Assembly: GCF_000714545.1 (NCBI RefSeq)
Contig: NZ_AUNB01000009.1
Span: forward strand, 31,040-95,039
DNA length: 64,000 nucleotides
Direction: 5' to 3'
Source: Thioclava indica
GTDB lineage: Bacteria; Pseudomonadota; Alphaproteobacteria; Rhodobacterales; Rhodobacteraceae
Shown: piece after piece, positions 19,225 to 28,034 of the stretch
Numbering within the stretch: the stretch's first letter is position 1
Layout: the number at the start of each line of letters is the position of its first letter
Program-made: the position numbers and the translations under genes
Notes under the pieces: model-generated
The model's database searches: none
Seen by the model: the letters and a program-made list of their open reading frames with translations, nothing else
What the model was told of the DNA's origin: nothing

Positions 19225-20406
19225 ATGATTCTCAACTTTTCGATCCTGTTGCTTGCCTTGCTCATTCTAGGCGGAATGTTCGTACCCGCTCTGCGCGCCC
19301 GCCCAAGGTGGCGCGCGATGGTCACGCCGCTGGCCTCGATCATCGGCTCGGGGTTTCTGGTGCTCGGGCCGATCCTTGAGGTGCGCTTTGGTGCGTGGGC
19401 GCCCTTGGCGATGGCGGGACTGTGCCTTGTGGGCTGGCTGTTTGGCGCGGCGGTGCGCAATAATATCGCCGCCGAGGAGCGGCCCGACACCGCCTTGATT
19501 TCGCGCGTCGAGCAGCTTGCCCAGATTGCGCTGTCTTTCGCCTATGTGATCTCGGTCGCCTATTATCTCAATCTGTTTGGGGCGTTTGCAGTGTCGCTGA
19601 CACCGTGGAACAGCCATTTCATGGCAAATGTCGTGACGACAGCCGCGTTGGGCGTGGTTGCCGTGGCAGGCTTTGGGGGTGGATTTCACACGCTTGAGAA
19701 GATGGAATATGCCACGGTCGCGCTGAAACTGGCGATCATCGGGGGGTTGTTGCTGGGTTTGGCTGTATATTTTGGCAAGACGGCAACACAGGGCAAACTG
19801 ATTTTTGATCCTGGTCAGCTGGGGCCGTGGGATTCGCTGCGTTTGATCTTTGGTCTGATCGTCACGGTGCAAGGGTTTGAAACCGCGCGCTATCTGGGCA
19901 AAAGCTATGATGCCCCCACGCGTATCGACGCGATGCGATGGGCGCAGATGCTCTCCACGGCGATCTACATGGTCTACATCGTGCTGCTCGCTTACATTTT
20001 TGTGCCCGACGCCCTTCACCTGACCGAAACGTCAATCATCGAGATGATGCGCGTGGTCGCCCCGATCTTACCTGCGATGCTGGTGGCGGCGGCTTTGGCG
20101 GCGCAGTTTTCGGCCGCTGTCGCCGACACCGGCGGCGCAGGCGGGTTGCTGTCGGAGTTCACGCGCGGACGGCTGGAACCCAGACACGCCTATCCCGTGC
20201 TGATCGCTGCGGGTATCGCCCTGACTTGGAGCGCGGATATCTTTGTCATCATCTCCTACGCCTCGCGCGCCTTTGCAGGCTACTACACCTTGCAAGCGGT
20301 GCTGGCGGCGCTGCAAAGCAAGGGGCTGAAAAGCAAGGCGTTCTGGGTGCTTGCGGCATTTGGTGTAGCGATGACGGTGCTCGGCATCCCGGCCGAGGGC
20401 AGCTAA
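19225..20406 (+). CDS. Integral membrane protein, APC-transporter-like, function unknown
   Basis: A 393-residue protein with about ten or eleven hydrophobic segments and very short loops. The arrangement (SIIGSGFLVLGP in the first segments, GFHTLEKMEYATVALKLAI, QGFETARYLGKSYD) resembles the amino-acid/polyamine/cation (APC) superfamily, though I cannot place it in a named family. The ATG at 19225 has AGAGG 5-6 bases upstream; the frame is open further upstream but that part reads as non-coding. It is divergent from the photolyase gene and directly precedes ssrA. The transported substrate, if any, is unknown. Confidence 0.7.
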   Translation: MILNFSILLLALLILGGMFVPALRARPRWRAMVTPLASIIGSGFLVLGPILEVRFGAWAPLAMAGLCLVGWLFGAAVRNNIAAEERPDTALISRVEQLAQIALSFAYVISVAYYLNLFGAFAVSLTPWNSHFMANVVTTAALGVVAVAGFGGGFHTLEKMEYATVALKLAIIGGLLLGLAVYFGKTATQGKLIFDPGQLGPWDSLRLIFGLIVTVQGFETARYLGKSYDAPTRIDAMRWAQMLSTAIYMVYIVLLAYIFVPDALHLTETSIIEMMRVVAPILPAMLVAAALAAQFSAAVADTGGAGGLLSEFTRGRLEPRHAYPVLIAAGIALTWSADIFVIISYASRAFAGYYTLQAVLAALQSKGLKSKAFWVLAAFGVAMTVLGIPAEGS

Positions 20407-20426
20407 AGTCGCGCTGCGCACGCCCC

Positions 20427-20455
20427 TTGATCACGCGCCCGGCCCCACCTATATA
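20427..20455 (+). promoter_or_regulatory. Probable ssrA promoter
   Basis: TTGATC at 20427-20432 and TATATA at 20450-20455 with a 17-bp spacer form a good sigma-70 type promoter placed a few bases before the start of the tmRNA precursor. TATGAT at 20454-20459 is an alternative -10. Confidence 0.6.
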
Positions 20456-20461
20456 TGATGT

Positions 20462-20778
20462 GTTCCCTTTCGGGGGGACTATGGACATAAACGCGCTCGT
20501 AATAAGCGGATCGGACCCGGGGGCGGTACCCGGCGGCTCCACCAAGCCACCCTCATTGGGGGAGAATGGGGCCGAAATAGGATCGACGAACGTCTAAAGG
20601 GGTTTTGCTTTGTCTCGGTGAGCCACCACCGTTATCGGTGCGATTTGTACAGTTGCCAATGACAACCGTGCTCCGGTCGCTCTTGCTGCGTAAGCAGTTC
20701 GAGAGATCGAAACCTAACTCCTTGCGCCTAGCAGCGTAAGGCGGGGCCCGCAGGAGCCTTGCAACAGAATCCTGCACC
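20462..20778 (+). ncRNA. ssrA: Transfer-messenger RNA, circularly permuted two-piece form
   Basis: The gene is permuted as in other alphaproteobacteria. The acceptor piece comes first and ends GGCGGCTCCACCA at 20544, including an encoded CCA. After a short intervening loop the coding piece starts GGGGCCG at 20568; GGGGCCG pairs with CGGCTCC to form the acceptor stem with one G-U. The tag frame is at 20655-20693 and encodes ANDNRAPVALAA followed by TAA, with GCC as resume codon. Processing removes the loop to leave two RNAs. The T-arm is visible as GGACCCGGG...CCCGG. The 3' end is approximate and may lie near the GCAGGA/TCCTGC hairpin at 20750-20775. tmRNA rescues stalled ribosomes and marks the product for ClpXP; the adaptor gene sspB lies only about 0.7 kb downstream. 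Confidence 0.95.
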
Positions 20779-20886
20779 TTTTCCCCCTTTCAGCATACGA
20801 TCAATCGCTTGATCCAAGCGGCGTTAACCCCGTCGTAAACTGTTCATGCGCAATATGGCGGTGACCACGAGCCTGAGAGGATTGCA

Positions 20887-21312
20887 ATGTCACGTCTGCG
20901 CAATATTGAGATATGGCTGAACGCCGTTTGGGGCGATGGCCACCTCGATTTGATCGAGCCGCTCTTTACCCAACGTGCGCAAGCCGCGGGAATCATGGAC
21001 GGGCTCAATCTTGGCCCGAAAGAGTTTCTCGAATTTGTTCCGGCGTTTCGCGCGCATCTGCATAAGATGACCATCTCGATCCTGCGCAGCTTTGAGAGCG
21101 AGGATTGGGTTTGGACCCTGCTCAAGATTGATGGAATCGGGGTGGCCAATTGCGCCCCCGTCAGTGCGACGGGTCAACTCGCCATGCGCTTTGAGGGAGA
21201 TCAGGTTGCTGAGGCTTATAACAGCTTTGATGCGATCTCTATTTTCGAACAGCTCGGCCTGCTCCCCCCTGAGACAATTGCGCTGTGCCTGTCGGGCGAA
21301 ACACTGGGCTGA
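20887..21312 (+). CDS. SnoaL-like / ester cyclase family protein (NTF2 fold)
   Basis: A 141-residue small soluble protein with the hallmarks of the SnoaL-like polyketide-cyclase/ester cyclase group: an N-terminal helix (IEIWLNAVWGDGHLDLIEPLFTQ), the GPKEFLEFVPAFRAHL motif and a final beta-rich half (RFEGDQVAEAYNSFDAISIFEQLGLLP). Members form cone-shaped NTF2-like pockets; function cannot be deduced. AGAGGA lies about 6-7 bases before the ATG. It stands alone between ssrA and sspB. Confidence 0.8.
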   Translation: MSRLRNIEIWLNAVWGDGHLDLIEPLFTQRAQAAGIMDGLNLGPKEFLEFVPAFRAHLHKMTISILRSFESEDWVWTLLKIDGIGVANCAPVSATGQLAMRFEGDQVAEAYNSFDAISIFEQLGLLPPETIALCLSGETLG

Positions 21313-21443
21313 TCGTGGGCTTAGAAGGCGGTCTGCAACCCGGCCCTTGCCCTGCCTTTTTGCTCCCGTGGCTGTGTGATCGCACCCCCTTCCCTCTGAC
21401 GACGAATCCCTTATGCTATCTGCAGGATAAAGAAGGGAACGGC

Positions 21444-21896
21444 ATGACGCGTTCGATCGATTACGGCAATCTGATGCATGATGCGATGCGCGGGCTGATC
21501 CAGACCGTGCTTGAAGATATTGCCGCGAACGGTTTGCCGGGTGAACATCATTTTTTCATCACCTTCGATACCCGCCACCCCGATGCCGAACTCGCCGATT
21601 GGCTGCGCGAACGCTATCCCGAAGAGATGACGGTCGTCATCCAGCATTGGTATGAGGGGCTTGAGGTCACCGATGACGGGTTTTCGATCACGCTGAATTT
21701 CGGCAATGCGCCCGAGCCGCTTTATGTGCCCTTTGACGCGGTCTCGACTTTTGTCGACCCGTCCGTCGAATTCGGCCTGCGCTTTGAAACGCAAGCCTAT
21801 GACGAAGACGAGGTGGAAGCCGACGACGAGGAAGAAGCTGCCCCCGCACCGCGCGGCGATGCCGAAGTCGTCAGTCTCGATCAATTCCGTAAATAG
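21444..21896 (+). CDS. sspB: SspB family ClpXP adaptor (alphaproteobacterial type)
   Basis: A 150-residue SspB-alpha. It binds the ssrA tag and delivers tagged proteins to ClpXP. The N-terminus (IDYGNLMHDAMRGLIQTVLEDI) and the block HHFFITFDTRHPDAELADWLRERYPEEMT are characteristic. The acidic linker (residues ~118-136) and the C-terminal VVSLDQFRK fit the ClpX-docking (XB) segment. The start at 21444 is set by AGAAGGGA upstream and by homology; the open frame upstream overlaps the SnoaL-like gene and is not expected to be translated. Proximity to ssrA makes functional sense. Confidence 0.93.
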   Translation: MTRSIDYGNLMHDAMRGLIQTVLEDIAANGLPGEHHFFITFDTRHPDAELADWLRERYPEEMTVVIQHWYEGLEVTDDGFSITLNFGNAPEPLYVPFDAVSTFVDPSVEFGLRFETQAYDEDEVEADDEEEAAPAPRGDAEVVSLDQFRK

Positions 21897-21999
21897 CGCG
21901 AACCTGCCCTGACGGCAGTATACATCCGCATACCGATTGCAAATCGTCCCCGCTCGGCCTAAAACGCGCAAGAGTTTTGCGCAGTTCATGGAGGCCCTG

Positions 22000-23394
22000 A
22001 TGACCGCGACACGCACCGAAACCGACAGCTTCGGCCCGCTTGAAGTTCCCGCCGACAAATATTGGGGCGCGCAAACGCAGCGCTCGATCATCAACTTCCC
22101 TATCGGATGGGAGCGCCAGCCAGTGCCGATCATCCGCGCGCTGGGCGTAATTAAGAAAGCCTGCGCTCAGGCCAACAAGGCGCAAGGCGCGATGGATGCG
22201 AAAGTCGCGGATGCGATCATCGCTGCCGCCTCTGAGGTGATCGAGGGCAAGTTCGACGATAACTTCCCGCTCGTCGTGTGGCAAACTGGCTCGGGCACGC
22301 AATCGAACATGAACGCCAATGAGGTGATCTCGAACCGCGCCATCGAAATGCTGGGCGGCAAGATGGGGTCCAAAGATCCGGTCCATCCCAACGATCACTG
22401 CAATATGGGCCAGTCCAGCAACGACACCTTCCCCACCGCAATGCATGTCGGGATCGCGATGCAGGCGCGCGACGTGTTGCTGCCGGGCTTGCGCAAACTG
22501 CACGCAGCACTTGAGGCAAAATCATTTGCTTTCAAAGACATCATCAAGATCGGGCGCACCCATACGCAGGACGCCACGCCCCTCACGCTGGGTCAGGAAT
22601 TCTCCGGCTACGCGCATCAGGTGAAAAAGGGGATCGAGCGGGTCGAAGCTTGCTTGGGCGATATTTACGAACTCGCGCAGGGCGGCACCGCCGTTGGCAC
22701 CGGGCTGAACACCCGCAAAGGCTGGGCGGAAACAGTGGCTGCAAATATGGCCGAGATCACCGGCCTGCCCTTTATCACCGCCCCCAATAAATTTGAGGCC
22801 TTGGCCGCGCATGACGCGATGGTGATGTTCTCGGGCGCGCTGAAAACCGTGGCGGCCTCGCTGTTCAAGATCGCCAATGACATCCGCCTTCTGGGTTCTG
22901 GCCCGCGCTCGGGTCTGGGGGAGCTGATCTTGCCGGAAAACGAACCTGGCAGCTCGATCATGCCGGGCAAAGTGAACCCGACGCAGGCCGAAGCGCTGAC
23001 GATGGTGTGCGCACATGTCATGGGCAATGATGCGGCGGTGGGCTTTGCCGGCTCGCAAGGCCACTTCGAGCTGAACGTCTATAACCCGATGATGAGCTAT
23101 AACGTCTTGCAAAGCATGCAGCTTTTGGGCGACTCGGCCTCGGCCTTCACCGATAACATGGTGGTCGGCATCGAGGCTAACCTGCCACGTATCGACAAGC
23201 TGATGAAGGAATCGCTGATGCTGGTCACAGCCCTTGCGCCCACCATCGGCTATGACAACGCGACCAAAGTGGCGAAGACTGCGCATAAAAACGGCACTAC
23301 GTTGAAGGAAGAGGCAATCGCACTCGGCTTCGTCGATGAGGCCACGTTCGACGCAGTGGTGCGCCCTGAACAGATGATCGGCCCAAAAGACTGA
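22000..23394 (+). CDS. fumC: Class II fumarate hydratase
   Basis: A TCA-cycle enzyme that reversibly hydrates fumarate to L-malate; an iron-independent homotetramer. The signature [16 protein letters not shown] near residue 317 carries the catalytic Ser loop, and [15 protein letters not shown] and [12 protein letters not shown] are the other active-site segments. At 464 residues it has the usual length. The start at 22000 follows GGAGG at normal spacing; an open frame from 21937 is ignored. The transcript ends at the strong hairpin 23418-23450. Confidence 0.97.
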   Translation: MTATRTETDSFGPLEVPADKYWGAQTQRSIINFPIGWERQPVPIIRALGVIKKACAQANKAQGAMDAKVADAIIAAASEVIEGKFDDNFPLVVWQTGSGTQSNMNANEVISNRAIEMLGGKMGSKDPVHPNDHCNMGQSSNDTFPTAMHVGIAMQARDVLLPGLRKLHAALEAKSFAFKDIIKIGRTHTQDATPLTLGQEFSGYAHQVKKGIERVEACLGDIYELAQGGTAVGTGLNTRKGWAETVAANMAEITGLPFITAPNKFEALAAHDAMVMFSGALKTVAASLFKIANDIRLLGSGPRSGLGELILPENEPGSSIMPGKVNPTQAEALTMVCAHVMGNDAAVGFAGSQGHFELNVYNPMMSYNVLQSMQLLGDSASAFTDNMVVGIEANLPRIDKLMKESLMLVTALAPTIGYDNATKVAKTAHKNGTTLKEEAIALGFVDEATFDAVVRPEQMIGPKD

Positions 23395-23417
23395 TCTTTT
23401 GCGCCGCGTAAAAACGC

Positions 23418-23450
23418 AAAGGGGTGGCCGCGATTGGCCACCCCTTTTTT
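23418..23450 (+). terminator. Rho-independent terminator of fumC
   Basis: A stem with a perfect GGGGTGGCC/GGCCACCCC core (23421-23429 with 23436-23444), loop GCGATT and a TTTTTT tract to 23450. It lies just after the fumC stop. Confidence 0.9.
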
Positions 23451-23480
23451 GTCCAGTAAAGCTGTGGCAAACTCGCGCCT

Positions 23481-23663
23481 ATGAGCAACGTCACCAATCT
23501 CAACCAATTCCGCAAACAGCAGGCCCGCGTGAAAAAGCGCGCGCAGGGCAATGAAAACGCTGTTAAATTCGGCCGTAGCAAAGCCCAATTTTCACTCGAG
23601 GATCGCCAAAGGGACAAGGCGCGTCGGGATTTGGACGGGCATGCGCATGAGGACAAAGAATGA
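23481..23663 (+). CDS. DUF4169 family small basic protein
   Basis: 60 residues, strongly charged. The pattern is NVTNLNQFRKQQARVKKRAQGNENAVKFGRSK..., then RDLDGHAHEDKE, which I recognise as the DUF4169 family found next to a small ribbon-helix-helix protein in alphaproteobacteria. It overlaps that gene by 4 bp (ATGA), so the two are translated together. Function unknown; the short helical basic character suits a nucleic-acid or ribosome partner, but that is a guess. Confidence 0.85.
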   Translation: MSNVTNLNQFRKQQARVKKRAQGNENAVKFGRSKAQFSLEDRQRDKARRDLDGHAHEDKE

Positions 23664-23884
23664 GCCGCCCGAAAAAGCGCTCTCTGACCTTGGGCGGGCA
23701 TCGGACGTCAGTGACTTTGGAAGATGAATTCTGGCAAGCCTTTCGCGATATCGCGGACGAAAAAGAAAAAGGCATCAACGAGTTAGCAGCTGAAATTGAT
23801 GTGGATCGCGGTGTCGATGCCGGGCTTGCCACAGCGATCCGGCTATACGTCTTGGCCCATTACCGCTCGCGCGAATCCTCGTAG
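23660..23884 (+). CDS. Ribbon-helix-helix domain protein
   Basis: 74 residues. The sequence KKRSLTLGGHRTSVTLEDEFWQAFRDIADEKEKGINELAAEID fits a ribbon-helix-helix (RHH_4) DNA-binding fold: a beta strand with RTSVTLE followed by two helices. It is probably a dimeric repressor or nucleoid-associated factor. It is coupled by ATGA overlap to the DUF4169 gene. Its last 25 bases overlap the end of the convergent olsA gene. Confidence 0.8.
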   Translation: MSRPKKRSLTLGGHRTSVTLEDEFWQAFRDIADEKEKGINELAAEIDVDRGVDAGLATAIRLYVLAHYRSRESS

Positions 23885-24687
23885 GGTAGCCCCGCACGCA
23901 CGGCGTGCTCGGCACGCAACGCCAGCTCTTTGCGCGAGGCGAAATCGGCGACGTCAAGCGGGTCGTGAAACACGATATCCACCGCCCCTTGGCGTCGCTG
24001 CGCAAGCACCTTGAGGAGATGCGGGCCAAAGCTCATCTCACCCCACCAACCGTAAAACCGCGCATCTTCCTCATCGGGCGGATGATAGATCACCGTGACC
24101 GGTTGGATCTGCATGATCCGGTCCAGTCCATGACTGAAGAACGCCTCGAAAAGCGTTGGTTTAAAAGGTAAAACACGGCGCGCGTCGGTCGAGGTGCCTT
24201 CCGGAAAAAACAACAAATGATGCCCCGCGCGGATGCGCTGCTCAAAGACTTGCTGCTGGATCTTCGCCTCGCGCCGATCCCGACGAATGAACACCGTTCC
24301 CGTCGCGCGCGCGAGCCAACCGATCATCGGCCAGCGCGCGACCTCGGCCTTGGAGACGAAATAAATGTTTTGGCAGGCATTGAGCGCGAAAATATCCAGC
24401 CATGAGCCATGATTAGCCACCACAGCGCCGATATGATGCATCGGGCGTCCGCGCACGCGATAGCGCATACCGAGGATCGGAAAGGACATGCGGCAGACCG
24501 TTCGGGTGATACGAGGCGTCCACGGGCGGTTGAGACCGTGAAGCGGGCGCTCAATCAGGCGCAAGAGCAACAGCAAAACCAAGCCGCCATAACACAACGC
24601 TGCCAGCGCAACCCCGCGCAGCAACGCACGCAACCAGCCAAGCGCGGATATGCGTGTTTGTGGCGGTTCTTGCGCGTCCCAGCTCAT
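23860..24687 (-). CDS. olsA: Lyso-ornithine lipid O-acyltransferase (PlsC family)
   Basis: A 275-residue membrane-associated acyltransferase of the PlsC/LPLAT family. The N-terminal hydrophobic segment (about 28-47) is a membrane anchor. The catalytic NHxxxxD motif is NHGSWLD (near residue 93), and the second motif is FPEGTSTDARRVLPFK (near 160). On its own it could be a 1-acylglycerol-3-phosphate acyltransferase. The ATGA overlap with the olsB-type gene just upstream supports OlsA, which adds the second acyl chain to make ornithine lipid, a phosphorus-free membrane lipid. It converges on and overlaps the RHH gene by 25 bp. Confidence 0.88.
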   Translation of the reverse strand: MSWDAQEPPQTRISALGWLRALLRGVALAALCYGGLVLLLLLRLIERPLHGLNRPWTPRITRTVCRMSFPILGMRYRVRGRPMHHIGAVVANHGSWLDIFALNACQNIYFVSKAEVARWPMIGWLARATGTVFIRRDRREAKIQQQVFEQRIRAGHHLLFFPEGTSTDARRVLPFKPTLFEAFFSHGLDRIMQIQPVTVIYHPPDEEDARFYGWWGEMSFGPHLLKVLAQRRQGAVDIVFHDPLDVADFASRKELALRAEHAVRAGLPYEDSRER

Positions 24688-25460
24688 GCGCGGCCTTCGA
24701 AACGACGGGTGTAAAATGCGCGATGTTTGTCGCTCATCGCCTTGGTATCCATCAATAAAAGCACATCGGTGGTGTTGAACGGCTTATCAATATAGGCACC
24801 CTCGCCGACAAAGCCGCCGAGACGCAGGTAGGCCTTGATCAGGTTGGGCATCGCCGCCATCGCGGCGCGCCGATCAAGGTCATGCGCACTCACAAGATCC
24901 ATCGGCTGGAACGCCTCGGGCAGCGCGCGCGGACGCAGGTTTTCAGGCGCGAGGTGGTGGTGATGCAACCACGACAGCGGCTGCGCCAATGCGCCGGAAT
25001 CTGTGCCATGAAACGAGGCCACACCGAACAGGATTTCGACCTCATGGGCCAGCACATAATCGGCCAGCGCGTTCCACAACAGCAGCATCGCAGCCCCGCC
25101 GCGATAGTCGGGGTGCACGCAAGAGCGCCCTAATTCCAACAGCTTACGACCCGATCTTTTGAGCCGGTCCAGATCATATTCGCCATCGCAATAAAACCGC
25201 CCCGCCGCGCGCGCCTGATCAGAGCGCAGCAAGCGATAGGCCCCCACCACGTGCACTCCCTCGGGCAGATTTCGATTAATCAGCAGCAGATGATCGTAAA
25301 GCGGATCGAGCGCGTCCTGCTCAATTTGCGCTGCGTGATCAACGGTTTCGCCCCCGCCACCCAGCTCTTGCACGAACACACGGTAGCGCAGCCGCTGTGA
25401 GGCGACCAGATCGGCCTCGCTTTGTGCAAGCCGGATTTCGAATGACGCCGTGTCGATCAC
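24684..25460 (-). CDS. olsB: L-ornithine N-alpha-acyltransferase
   Basis: A 258-residue GNAT-fold acyltransferase that transfers 3-hydroxyacyl from ACP to ornithine, the first step of ornithine-lipid synthesis. The signature segments are LRYRVFVQELGG near the N-terminus, then LELGRSCVHPDYRGGAAMLLLWNALADYV, typical of OlsB/hemolysin-like GNATs. The gene begins with GTG at 25460, with AAGGGGA about 10 bases upstream. It overlaps olsA by 4 bp. Ornithine lipids often rise under phosphate limitation, but no Pho-box-like repeat is obvious upstream. Confidence 0.9.
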   Translation of the reverse strand: MIDTASFEIRLAQSEADLVASQRLRYRVFVQELGGGGETVDHAAQIEQDALDPLYDHLLLINRNLPEGVHVVGAYRLLRSDQARAAGRFYCDGEYDLDRLKRSGRKLLELGRSCVHPDYRGGAAMLLLWNALADYVLAHEVEILFGVASFHGTDSGALAQPLSWLHHHHLAPENLRPRALPEAFQPMDLVSAHDLDRRAAMAAMPNLIKAYLRLGGFVGEGAYIDKPFNTTDVLLLMDTKAMSDKHRAFYTRRFEGRA

Positions 25461-25599
25461 GCGCAGCAGTTCCCCTTAACGTGTTACACTGGTGTAAAAA
25501 CCTGCGCGCCGCTTGGCAATATTTCCTTGCGCTCGGCGACGGCGTAGCGCAACCTAGGGATGTATTTTTCCGCCGCCTCGCAGGTTTGTTAACCTTTTG

Positions 25600-25779
25600 T
25601 CAACTCTGATCGCGCACAACAAGTTCTAGCGCCACATTGCGCCCATCAATCACCTTCTTACCTGCATGCTCGAAATTGACCGTGACCCTCTGCGCGATCC
25701 GCGATTGCACCTGACCGATCCCCCATTCGGGCATTTTCGGATTTCTGACCAGCATACCAGGTTCAAGAATTTCGTACAT
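25600..25779 (-). CDS. DUF3553 domain small protein
   Basis: 59 residues: a short beta-rich module with LEPGMLVRNPKMPEWGIGQVQS and VTVNFEHAGKKVIDG, matching DUF3553, a tudor/SH3-like fold also seen at the C-terminus of some UvrD-type helicases. The start at 25779 has GAGGG upstream and is 25 bp from the divergent chpT start; a longer frame up to 25911 would run through chpT on the opposite strand and is rejected. Role unknown. Confidence 0.82.
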   Translation of the reverse strand: MYEILEPGMLVRNPKMPEWGIGQVQSRIAQRVTVNFEHAGKKVIDGRNVALELVVRDQS

Positions 25780-25804
25780 GTCGCCCTCACTTTCGGAGAT
25801 ATAG

Positions 25805-26428
25805 ATGCCTTTTGAGACCGCAGATACAAGCCTGAGTGATGCGGATTTGTCCGCCCTTTTGGGATCGCGCCTGTGCCATGACTTGATCAGCCCTCTGGGC
25901 GCGATTGGCAATGGGGTGGAGCTGCTGGCGATGTCGGGTCAGCAAAGTGGCCCTGAGATGGATTTGATCGCGCAAAGTGTGACGGCGGCCAATGCGCGCA
26001 TTAAGTTCTTTCGCGTCGCCTTCGGGCAAACCAGTGCCGAGCAGCGGATCGGTCGTTCGGAAATTGCCAAGCTGCTAGGCGATCTCTCCAGTCTGGGGCG
26101 GATTACCCATGACTGGCAGATTGACGGGGATCAGGCGCGCTCTGAGGTGAAACTGGCGTTTCTGGCGGTGCTATGCCTGGAAACGCTGCTGCCTTTTGGG
26201 GGCGAGATCATCGCGCAGGCCACGCCCGAGGGCTGGGAAATCAGCGCGCAATCGGACAAAAGCCGCGCCGATCTCACCCTTTGGGAGCGGCTGAATGACG
26301 GTGCTAATGCCGGAACCGAGATCACGCCTGCGCAGGTGCAATTTGCGCTATTGCCCCGCGAGATGGCCCGTCAGGGGCGGCAGGCCAAATGGGAAATTTT
26401 TGAAGATGGCGGGATGATCCGGCTTTAG
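25805..26428 (+). CDS. chpT: Histidine phosphotransferase ChpT
   Basis: A 207-residue dimeric phosphotransferase. In alphaproteobacteria it passes phosphate from CckA to CtrA and CpdR and so governs cell cycle, motility and, in Rhodobacterales, gene transfer agent production. The dimerisation/HPt helix LLGSRLCHDLISPLGAIGNGVELL carries the phospho-His in CHD (residue about 25), and the C-terminal half is a degenerate GHKL fold lacking ATP-binding boxes, as expected. A CGGAGAT ribosome-binding site precedes the ATG. It is divergent from the DUF3553 gene. Confidence 0.9.
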   Translation: MPFETADTSLSDADLSALLGSRLCHDLISPLGAIGNGVELLAMSGQQSGPEMDLIAQSVTAANARIKFFRVAFGQTSAEQRIGRSEIAKLLGDLSSLGRITHDWQIDGDQARSEVKLAFLAVLCLETLLPFGGEIIAQATPEGWEISAQSDKSRADLTLWERLNDGANAGTEITPAQVQFALLPREMARQGRQAKWEIFEDGGMIRL

Positions 26429-26435
26429 GCGCGGG

Positions 26436-27701
26436 TTAAGGGCGCACGGCGCCCTTGCCCGTCACCTGATACTTGAACGAGGTCAGTTGTTCTGCCCCGA
26501 CCGGCCCGCGCGCGTGCAGCTTGCCCGTGGCGATCCCGATTTCGGCGCCCATCCCGAACTCGCCGCCATCGGCAAATTGCGTTGAGGCATTGTGCATCAA
26601 GATTGCACTGTCCAGACGCTCGAAAAAGCGCGCGGCCACGGTCAAATCCTCGGTCACGATCGATTCGGTGTGCTGGCTGCCATAGCGGCGGATATGCGCA
26701 ATCGCGCCTTCGACGCCATCCACCAGTTTCGCCGCGCAGATCATATCCAGGAACTCGCGCCCGAAATCATCCTCGGTTGCGGCAACCGTGCCTTCAATTT
26801 CGGCCAAAGGCCCGTCTGCGCGCACCTCAACACCGGCTGCGATCAAATCATCGATCAGCACGCTGCCATGGGTCTCATAGAACGCCCGATCAATCAGCAG
26901 ACATTCCATCGCGCCGCAAATCCCGGTGCGCCGGGTTTTGGCGTTGAGCGCAATCGCGCGCGCCATTTCCAGATCCGCGGCGCCATCGGCATAGACGTGA
27001 CAGATTCCTTCAAGATGGGCAAAGACCGGCACGCGGGCCTCGGCCTGAACCAAGCCCACCAGCCCTTTGCCCCCGCGCGGCACAATCACGTCGATAAACT
27101 CGGTTGCGCGCAGCATCTGCGTCACAGCGGCGCGGTCGCGCGTCGGCACAAGCTGGATCGCGGCCTCGGGCAAGCCCGCAGCGCGCAGCCCATCCAACAG
27201 ACAGGCATGGATCGCGCGGCTCGAATGATAGCTTTCCGAGCCGCCACGCAAGATCACCGCATTGCCCGATTTCAGGCACAGCGCCCCGGCATCCGCCGTC
27301 ACATTGGGGCGCGATTCATAGATCACGCCGATGACGCCCAAAGGCGTGCGCACGCGCTCGATATGCAGCCCCGAGGGCATGTCCCACTGCGCAATCACAT
27401 CGCCCACCGGATCGCGCTGTTCGGCCACGGTGCGCAGCCCTTCGGCGATCGCGCCAATGCGCCCCTCATCCAGCATCAGCCGGTCCATCATCGCCGGGCT
27501 GAGCCCCTTATTGGCGCCGTAAGCCATATCCTCGCCATTGGCGGTCAGGATTTCAGCGCGGCGCGCCCAAACGGCATCAGCCGCCGCGATCAAAGCCGCG
27601 CGCTTGCTCTCGCTGCTCGCAAAGGCCAGCTCCGCAGCCGCGGTCCGTGCCGCCTGCCCCATCGTGTCGATCAGCGCTTTGGCATCCAGATCGTCTTTCA
27701 T
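26436..27701 (-). CDS. proA: Gamma-glutamyl phosphate reductase
   Basis: The second step of proline synthesis: NADPH-dependent reduction of glutamyl 5-phosphate to the semialdehyde. It has the aldehyde dehydrogenase fold with the catalytic Cys in [13 protein letters not shown], the [21 protein letters not shown] cofactor region and [23 protein letters not shown] near the C-terminus. The start at 27701 (MKDDLDAK) follows GGAGG and overlaps the upstream small membrane gene by 4 bp; the longer frame to 27794 is rejected. No proB lies in this window, so ProB is encoded elsewhere or beyond this cluster. Confidence 0.95.
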   Translation of the reverse strand: MKDDLDAKALIDTMGQAARTAAAELAFASSESKRAALIAAADAVWARRAEILTANGEDMAYGANKGLSPAMMDRLMLDEGRIGAIAEGLRTVAEQRDPVGDVIAQWDMPSGLHIERVRTPLGVIGVIYESRPNVTADAGALCLKSGNAVILRGGSESYHSSRAIHACLLDGLRAAGLPEAAIQLVPTRDRAAVTQMLRATEFIDVIVPRGGKGLVGLVQAEARVPVFAHLEGICHVYADGAADLEMARAIALNAKTRRTGICGAMECLLIDRAFYETHGSVLIDDLIAAGVEVRADGPLAEIEGTVAATEDDFGREFLDMICAAKLVDGVEGAIAHIRRYGSQHTESIVTEDLTVAARFFERLDSAILMHNASTQFADGGEFGMGAEIGIATGKLHARGPVGAEQLTSFKYQVTGKGAVRP

Positions 27702-27958
27702 TTCGTATCCTCCGCAGCCCGCCCGGCCTTGCCCGTTTTCACCCATTGCGCCAGCTTGACGGCCAGAATAATCCACGGCAGCCCATGCAGGCACAGATCA
27801 AACCAATCCACAGGGCGCACCAGCGTGCCTGCCGCCAACATCTTGAGTTTTTCCCAGATATGCGGCTCTGGCGTGAACGGAGCCAATCCCAGAAATCCGG
27901 CCAAAATCGCCGCTTGCAACAGCGTGATATGGTCAAATAGGCGTTTGATCAGGGACAT
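27698..27958 (-). CDS. Small two-segment membrane protein, paralogue 1
   Basis: 86 residues with two hydrophobic segments flanking the conserved segment [20 protein letters not shown] paralogue lies at 28035-28265. Short proteins of this type are frequently labelled RND transporter in databases, but they are far too small for that and no function is known to me. GGAGG precedes the ATG. The stop overlaps the proA start (ATGA), so it is translationally coupled to proA. Confidence 0.75.
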   Translation of the reverse strand: MSLIKRLFDHITLLQAAILAGFLGLAPFTPEPHIWEKLKMLAAGTLVRPVDWFDLCLHGLPWIILAVKLAQWVKTGKAGRAAEDTK

Positions 27959-28034
27959 CGGCGTTCCTCCGTGCGTTCAACCCAGCGATATAGAGATTGG
28001 CGCGCGAAAGCTCAACGTATCTTTGGGGGCGCGC

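Noticed and set aside
25589..25603. TTAA-N7-TCAA, one mismatch from the CtrA box, near chpT
   Set aside because: It lies at the 3' end of the DUF3553 gene, not at the chpT promoter, and a one-mismatch site of this kind is expected by chance in 64 kb.
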